Positions 14,901 to 15,035 of a stretch of 15,035 bases of DNA are shown one piece after another. Each line of letters starts with the position of its first letter. The stretch's first letter is position 1. Below the pieces are notes generated by a model, which saw only the letters and a program-made list of their open reading frames with translations, was not told where the DNA came from and did not search any database. The DNA comes from Propionibacteriaceae bacterium. Its GTDB lineage: Bacteria > Actinomycetota > Actinomycetes > Propionibacteriales > Propionibacteriaceae. Made by a program: the position numbers and the translations under genes. Where the stretch lies: contig CAJPNZ010000081.1 of NCBI GenBank assembly GCA_905372155.1, positions 1 through 15,035 of the forward strand, read 5' to 3'.

Positions 14901-14981
14901 TGAGGCTTATTCACAGCTATCCTCAAGTGCGCTCTGACTAGGGGTTTCGCTGGTCGATGCGTCGCCTGTGCATAAGCCTCA
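14901..14981. mobile_element. 81-bp MITE-like inverted-repeat insertion
   Basis: TGAGGCTTATTCACAG (14901-14916) and CTGTGCATAAGCCTCA (14966-14981) are inverted repeats matching at 15 of 16 positions, with 49 bases between. Compared with the same site after precursor 3 (AGA-GTGCATTC at 14418-14428), the element is an extra block placed inside otherwise collinear sequence. It encodes nothing. TGA...TCA ends resemble those of some IS3-type elements. The duplicated target is either one G or, if the TG at the left end is counted as target, GTG. It could instead act as a hairpin terminator or spacer, but the precise insertion relative to the sister site favours a small mobile element. Confidence 0.6.
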
Positions 14982-15035
14982 GTGCATTCTTGTGACGGTT
15001 TCCGTCCAAATCTAAAGATGTGAAGTAGGAATAGT
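14982..15035 (+). repeat. 54-bp intergenic repeat, copy 2 (at window end)
   Basis: Exact copy of 14421-14474, reaching the last base of the window. By analogy with copy 1, a further precursor gene would be expected to start 23 bases after the end of the window. Confidence 0.92.

Noticed and set aside
14421..15035. Repeats at the right end as a CRISPR array
   Set aside because: Only two 54-bp copies 561 bp apart with a gene between; they belong to a tandem gene duplication.

Overview
The window is about 60% GC and has Gram-positive style ribosome-binding sites. Its genes are tightly packed and mostly on the plus strand, with WXG100-effector-like and WD40 lipoprotein genes at the left. This suggests an actinobacterium; I cannot name the genus from the sequence alone.

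Left part (1-1967): the 3' end of a probable secreted effector gene is split by an apparent one-base frameshift. The downstream fragment carries a HExxH zincin motif. It overlaps (ATGA) a WD40-repeat lipoprotein gene that is interrupted by an in-frame TAG, because WD40-like sequence continues in the same frame to 1842. A GC-rich hairpin at 1869-1894 closes this block. Both genes look recently broken.

Middle (1968-3199): a 166-residue protein with a DUF4919-like C-terminus is followed by about 730 bp without a convincing intact gene. That stretch holds a probable decayed ISAs1-type transposase N-terminus on the minus strand and a 65-bp inverted-repeat structure.

Right part (3200-15035): a RiPP biosynthesis cluster of the NHLP (nitrile-hydratase-like leader peptide) azole class. 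One apparent operon encodes, in order: a 66-residue two-TM protein; a fused E1-like/YcaO cyclodehydratase; a SagB-type FMN azoline dehydrogenase with a Lys-Tyr pair; an HlyD-like NHLM secretion protein; an NHLM ABC transporter with an N-terminal C39 peptidase; and a second NHLM ABC transporter ATPase of 985 residues. Spacings within it are 4 to 11 bp or short overlaps. Four precursor genes follow. Each has a leader of about 111-114 residues ending in GG, then a short core extremely rich in cysteine (EAVVCCCCPCTCCV, LCIRLCCSCSC, SACCCCAPCCCTWK, FACCCCAPCCCCWK).

Inferred pathway: the YcaO enzyme cyclodehydrates core Cys (and perhaps Ser/Thr) to azolines, the SagB enzyme oxidises them to thiazoles/oxazoles, the C39 domain cuts after the Gly-Gly, and the HlyD/ABC proteins export the product. 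The products would be unusually dense, near-contiguous polythiazole peptides.

The last two precursors are a fresh tandem duplication. Their leaders are identical at every nucleotide over 332 bp, yet the cores differ by two blocks of three adjacent substitutions. An exact 54-bp repeat found upstream of the fourth precursor recurs at the very end of the window, which predicts another precursor starting just past the edge. An 81-bp inverted-repeat (MITE-like) insertion lies between the fourth gene and that repeat.
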